The notes beneath the pieces are model-generated. The model did no database searches and was not told where the DNA came from. It saw only the letters and a program-made list of their open reading frames with translations. A program made the translations under genes and the position numbers. A DNA stretch of 23,365 nucleotides from Haplomitrium mnioides (Eukaryota; Marchantiophyta; Haplomitriopsida; Calobryales), in contig JBNGIS010021614.1 of assembly GCA_049999725.1 (NCBI GenBank), positions 1 through 23,365 on the forward strand, in the 5' to 3' direction. Below, one piece after another: positions 18,816-23,365 of the stretch; the stretch's first letter is position 1, and the number at the start of each line of letters is the position of its first letter.

Positions 18816-20300
18816 TTAATCATTGGTCTCCATTTCTTCAGAGCTAGCTTAAAAAGATTCATCAAGACTCTTATGGTCCTCCTTAGTGTTGATCACATTG
18901 CTTGATTCTCTTCCAAACACTTGAGGATGGAATGCTTTTTGTCTCTCTCAAAAGAGAGAATTGTCATATGCGTTACATCTAGTACATCGATATGTAATTT
19001 GGATTTGCGTTCTCTTTTTGTGGATGTTATTTTCTCTTGAAACTACTGTCTAGAAAATGCATCCTAAGCCTCACAAAACAAACCATTGAACACATACTTT
19101 CTTTGGGTTTAAAGGTTCTTTCTTATCAAATGACAAAACTTTGAAGACTTTTGCAATGCAAAATAGATTAATTTTGGGTATAGTAGATCAAGTAATACAA
19201 CAATACAAATAAATATTTTGACTTTCACATAATGTAGGTTGCCCAATTTGTGACTGTATCTTGTTTGATGTGAAACAATTTCTTCTTGTAGCCTACATGC
19301 TTCATCATAGATTGCTTGACAGGACAAAATATATGTTTAAGTAGAGTCTCTTCCTCTTGCTAGTGAACATCAACTTGAAAAGGTACACTAATGTTTTGAG
19401 AGCCATTATAGGAGTTTGTAGATTATGAAGCTAGAAACATGAATTGTGTTTCAAGTCCTCTTTGCTTTCATTCAATTATGTATGTTGCAATCTCATGTTG
19501 GCCAAGAAAAAACTCATTCTACCACTCACTAGTAAATGTTAGAATCTATAAAAACCTTGTAGCAATTCTCACTTATGTTGTTCTTAATTACAAAGACTGA
19601 TTTTTTGCATCAACTTCTCTTGCTTCTTTTTGAGGTCATTTGATTTCATAATAAGACTTTAAGAGTATCAACATTGTACCTAGAATTTCCCTATCTACTT
19701 CCAATAGACACTTGAGTTGACAAATACCCAAAAAATATTCAAAAATAATACAAGGTAGATTTTCAAAAATTCATATGAAAACTTCATAAAGTTGATAAAA
19801 GAATAAACAAAACATCGTAATTATCTTTGATTTCAAAAGCCAAAGCAGCTTCTTGCCTTTGTCAAACTCTAAAACATATTTCTCTCCCATTAAATGCATT
19901 GTCTAATGCTTTGCAGAACAAAAAAAAATGCAACCAGGGCTCTTATCTTTCAATAAGTTGAATAGTAGCTACAAACTTCCCATTTGGTAAAATTATCCAA
20001 TAAATTATAAATTTTGTGAGTTGGCATTCTATCATAATATCCTTTAAAAAACTATCCATCCATCCACGTATGAATAACCCTTGGCAAAAAATTCTCTATT
20101 TCCAAAAGTATCTGTAGGATCTACATTGTAGAGATTTTATACCACTTGGATTCTATCGTTCCCTATCCATAATTTTGATTTGAAGGCTCTTCTGCATACA
20201 ATGGTATTGTATTGTAGAGTTAATCGATTGCCAAGATTAGAATCATTTCTTGGTATTCCTCATTGTAATGTAACATCTCTATTCTTCGTGCTTTCTGTTA
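18816..20300 (-). pseudogene. Transposase-like gene copy B, heavily decayed
   Basis: Minus strand, read from right to left. The N-terminal part (20040-20300) gives SNLGNRLTL, IVCRRAFKSKLWIGNDRIQ and REFFAKGYS, matching copy A's VCRRAFK and IQ...NL.N.D pattern; after a shift YNLLDNFTKWEV (19975-20020) matches copy A across its insertion site. Next, 19850-19975 aligns with copy A 660-890 at DNA level. The C-terminal part (19109-19327) reads CQAIYDEACRLQEEIVSHQ and HKLGNLHYVK, and after a possible intron ending near 19144 continues NNIHKKRTQIQITYRCTRC. It ends SSEEMETND at the stop 18816-18818. Several stops and frame changes are present. Family not identified. Confidence 0.5.
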
Positions 20301-20631
20301 CGTTTACTTAAAAAAATCTTCTTGTATTATATTCCATTTGAAGATAAAGTTTTCATATAAAGATAAAACTTTATGAAGAAAACTTTTCAAAATTTCCAAG
20401 AACATTTTTCATAAAGTTTTCTTTTAAAATATTTTCTTAAAATAAAAAGTATATTTAAAATAAGCAATTTGTATCTAAAAAAAATTGTTTTTGCAATAAA
20501 TTCAAGAACGTCAAGTTGGTGGGTTTTAATGCCTAATATCAAAAATGGTATTTGCAATTGCTAAATGAAACATTAACTCAGTAGTGACTCTTGGTTCAAA
20601 GTAGTTATTGCTCAAAGAGTGACCATTTACG
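20301..20631. repeat. AT-rich repeat shared with copy A downstream region
   Basis: The right part (20465-20612) resembles 14690-14836. Imperfect inverted repeats of aagttttc/gaaaactt type lie at 20350-20440. In copy A the matching sequence lies beyond the methyltransferase gene, so that gene is absent here. Confidence 0.6.
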
Positions 20632-21002
20632 TGTTTGAGACTCTTTGCACACAAGAAATCAAAAGATTTGTTGTCTTTTTGGTTCTCTTGTTATTACAAA
20701 CTTATTGTTGTACTTTGTACATTTTTGCACGTCTCATACTCCAAGTGTGTACAAGATTCATTTTCTCTTTTGTTCCTATATAGTTTCAAAGTAAATATTG
20801 TGGTTTGCAACCCAGTGGAGATATGAGATTCCATATGAGCATAATTCTCATTTCTCTTTTGTTTTCTTATTATTGCAATCACACTATTGTGTTTGAAATC
20901 TCAAGTATGTATAAGACTCTATGCACGCAAGACATTTGTTATTATTTTTTCCCTTCTTTATTACAAACTTATTGTTGCTCTTTGTAACATTTTGCATGCA
21001 TG
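20632..21002. repeat. About 90-bp tandem repeat, four degenerate units
   Basis: Units start near 20632, 20734, 20826 and 20910. Each begins like gactctntgcacacaag, passes through ttctcttgttnttattacaa and ends near ttgcatg or cccagtgg. Units 1 and 4 share ttattacaaacttattgttg. Confidence 0.7.
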
Positions 21003-22560
21003 AAACTCCTCCAAATCTCTTTTCAAATCTGTGAGAGCATAGTTCTTGACAAAAGGTCAGAAACAGCTTGAAGGAGCTCTTTCTGCATGGTGGAGTAAGA
21101 AAGAAATGGTAAAGTTTCAGTTTTGGGTATAACAATGGTAAAAATGTATATAAGAAGTTATGAGGAAGTTGATTTCTTTTTCAGAGAAGAAGAAAAAAAA
21201 CATATTTTTGGATAAAACTAATCTATGTGTTGAGGGCTAACTACTCCTATTTATTTCTCTCTAGTATTTGTTGGTGGACAGCTTGGCTAGGAGCCAATTG
21301 AAGTGTATCGAAGGATAGTTGCCGATACCCTGAACTATGTCCGTCTAGGGGCAAGAAGAAGCGGTGGCCTTACACTCCATAAAGGGCTGCCTCTTGAAAG
21401 GAGGGAGGTGTGGAATTGTTATATATTACTTCTACGTTAGTGGGAAGCACTTAAGGGATATTTGGAGGTACTTAGGAAGGCCACGTGTTATGAAGCATTC
21501 GGGAGGGAGAGCACCGGTTGTTCGGATCAAGGTGGTAATCCGTGTTGATGGAAGAACTGCAAAAGTGCTCCGCTGTATAGATTGGAAGGAATTGTGGCAT
21601 TTCACCACAGATCAAGGAATAGGTTGGATAGGAAAAGCAAATGTAATGCTCGCTTTGTTGAATTGAATTTGAATGTTGTTCGGAAACAACATTTTGCTGG
21701 TGCAATCGCTGGTGGGATGAAGTTCAAGGAATGTGCAAAAGTGGAGATACATTGTGGTGTTAATGTAATGAGGAGCGGTAACGAAATTAAGGGAAAACGT
21801 GAAGAATATAAAGGAGAACTTTGATTCAGCTCTTTAATTTGAATATAAGATTGAATTTCAAAAGGAGCCAAATACCATGGCAAGATCTGAAGGTCCCTCT
21901 TGCGAATAATTCAAGCCGAGAAGGAGCCTCGCAATGAGATGATCCTGTGTCGAATCAGTCCACCGGAAAGGAAATCCTACAATGCTGAAGTAAATTCAAG
22001 GAAGTAGTATGCTGCAAGTAGATCTGAGTAAGTGCCTGGTATGAAAATATGGTGCATGAAATCGATCAGAGACGAACGATCAGAGGCAATGAAGGTTTGC
22101 GAGGGCTGCCACAATGCGGAATGTCCCTATGTTGAAATCAAATGTGAAGGAGGAAGATCTACGAATGAATTGATGTGAAGTTTTGGAAAGAAGAGCCCTA
22201 CGACAAATGAAGAACGAAAAGCTATGCGAATCAAAGGAAGTGAAGATCTCTGTTCTGATGAAGGCCTGCGATGATCAGGAGCTGTAATAAAGCCTGCGCG
22301 CGAGAGCTCGATGCGGAGAGTTTATGAGCAGGAAGGAAATTGAGCATAAATCAATCAGACCAGTGAGGAAGTGATTAGCGATGATATTTTGCTATGCGAA
22401 GATCGTTTGAATCAGGTGGAATTAAATTTTAAAAGGAACATAGACTGATTTGAAAACGAAGGAAGAAAGGTCCGAGGGATCTGAAAGATAGATTGGAACC
22501 GAGTCATACGAAGTGGGATCCCTAGTTAAAAGGGATTTGTTCCGAGATGTTTGATGGATT
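21003..22560. other. Unclassified tract, less AT-rich
   Basis: From about 21250 the sequence is visibly richer in G and C than the rest. Open frames at 21364-21666 and 21582-21824 (plus) show no known motif. A CACGTG lies at 21482-21487. A purine-rich plus strand (many gaagg and gatgaa runs) suggests a retroelement interior or leader, but no LTR pair, primer site or domain was found. Confidence 0.3.
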
Positions 22561-22567
22561 GGTGGTA

Positions 22568-22628
22568 GGTGAAATGGTGATTAAGCGAAACAGTGATTAA
22601 GTGAAGCGGTGACTAGTGAAAAGGTGAC
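22568..22628. repeat. 16-bp tandem repeat
   Basis: Units gtgattaagcgaaaca, gtgattaagtgaagcg and gtgactagtgaaaag follow a partial gtgaaatg unit and end in gtgact. Confidence 0.7.
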
Positions 22629-23365
22629 TTGTCGACATTCTATGCTAAGTGAGGATTGTTGCGGAAGAACAACTACAAAGCGAAGTATGAAGAGCAAAGT
22701 GACGATTTATCACGGTTTGAGTGCTGATGGCGGAAGTCGAACAAAAAGTTCAAAATGTCGAAAAGTATGCTCGGTGGAATCTCAAAAGTTCGAAATTGAA
22801 AAGGGAGGGAATGAAGAGTTAGTGAAAGTTTGAAAATTAGCATAAGAACATTTGTTAGTAATTAGTTCTTATTGCAAGTGAAGTTAGTGTAAATTAGTGA
22901 AGGCTAGTTATTTAGCTTAAGAACAAATTGTGAGTTGATAGTTCTTATTGAAAAATTAGTGAGAAAGAGTTAGCTTAGGAGGGAAGTAAGTTAGTTTTTT
23001 TGAGCTATTACTTGTCAATTGAGCAGGACAGGGGGTACAAGCCTATTGGTGAGTTCCTGTTCTGCTAGGTTGTCTCATTGTACATTGGTGCTTCAAGTAA
23101 AATTCATGAGATTCTTGTCTGTGAGATCCTATGCTCTTGGAAATTGCAGATTCAGAAGGAGCAGTATGATGAAGGAACAAGGAATTGAAGTTAGAGTTTG
23201 GTGGTGAATGTTCTACAAGTTTTCAATTGAAGAAATCAGAGAGATTGCACTAGAGAAGGGTATGTGAAGGGGTACCTGAGTGCATTCTACTGGTGGGTCT
23301 GGATCTGAAGTCCAAATTGTAATTTGTGGGAGATTTAGTGGCAAATCAAGTCTACTTTGAGTTCT
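22629..23365. other. Unclassified tract with a roughly 75-bp duplication
   Basis: The region 22835-22960 holds two diverged copies of a stretch containing ttagcnta-agaaca, agttcttattg and aattagtg. No recognisable coding region; the 22609-22833 and 23019-23207 frames lack motifs. The sequence runs off the window edge. Confidence 0.4.

Overview
The window is repeat-rich, AT-rich plant nuclear DNA; a land plant with a large, transposon-laden genome is most likely, but the lineage cannot be read from the sequence. The plant assignment rests on a Ty3/gypsy chromovirus with a tRNA-iMet primer binding site, a second LTR element whose edge also carries an iMet-like primer site, gag relics of plant type, and GT-AG introns in the coding relics. 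No rRNA, tRNA or CRISPR array was seen, and no intact conventional host gene. Almost every coding region is broken.

Layout. About 1-909 and 5455-5800 (minus strand) are two halves of one transposase-like gene, split by a 4.5-kb LTR element (910-5449) with a perfect 5-bp target duplication. Positions 5956-6049 form a strong hairpin. From 6181 to 13956 (plus strand) lies a broken gene of unusual type: an N-terminal ParB-like domain followed by a DNA N4/N6 methyltransferase of permuted (beta-class) motif order. Its first recognisable intron (7074-7673) is filled by a 24-bp minisatellite. Its methyltransferase exon is split by a complete but decayed Ty3/gypsy chromovirus (8070-13055, minus strand, 433-bp LTRs). 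After 13956 come a 25-bp minisatellite and AT-rich DNA, then decayed retroelement gag sequence on the minus strand (about 14855-16650).

Further right, 17941-18417 is a 37-bp minisatellite with a 74-bp dimer pattern. A second, more decayed copy of the transposase-like gene occupies about 18816-20300 (minus). It is followed directly by sequence resembling the DNA downstream of the methyltransferase gene, with the methyltransferase gene itself absent. The natural reading is that the left two thirds of the window is a large mobile element or multigene repeat (copy A) with divergent transposase-like and ParB-methyltransferase genes, and the right copy (B) is a relative lacking the methyltransferase. 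A tandem array of about 90-bp units (20632-21002) and a less AT-rich, unclassified tract (21003-23365) close the window.

Both LTR elements have LTR pairs about 93% identical by hand count, so they inserted at broadly similar times into a locus that was already repetitive. Homology calls come from reading motifs by eye; no database search was possible.
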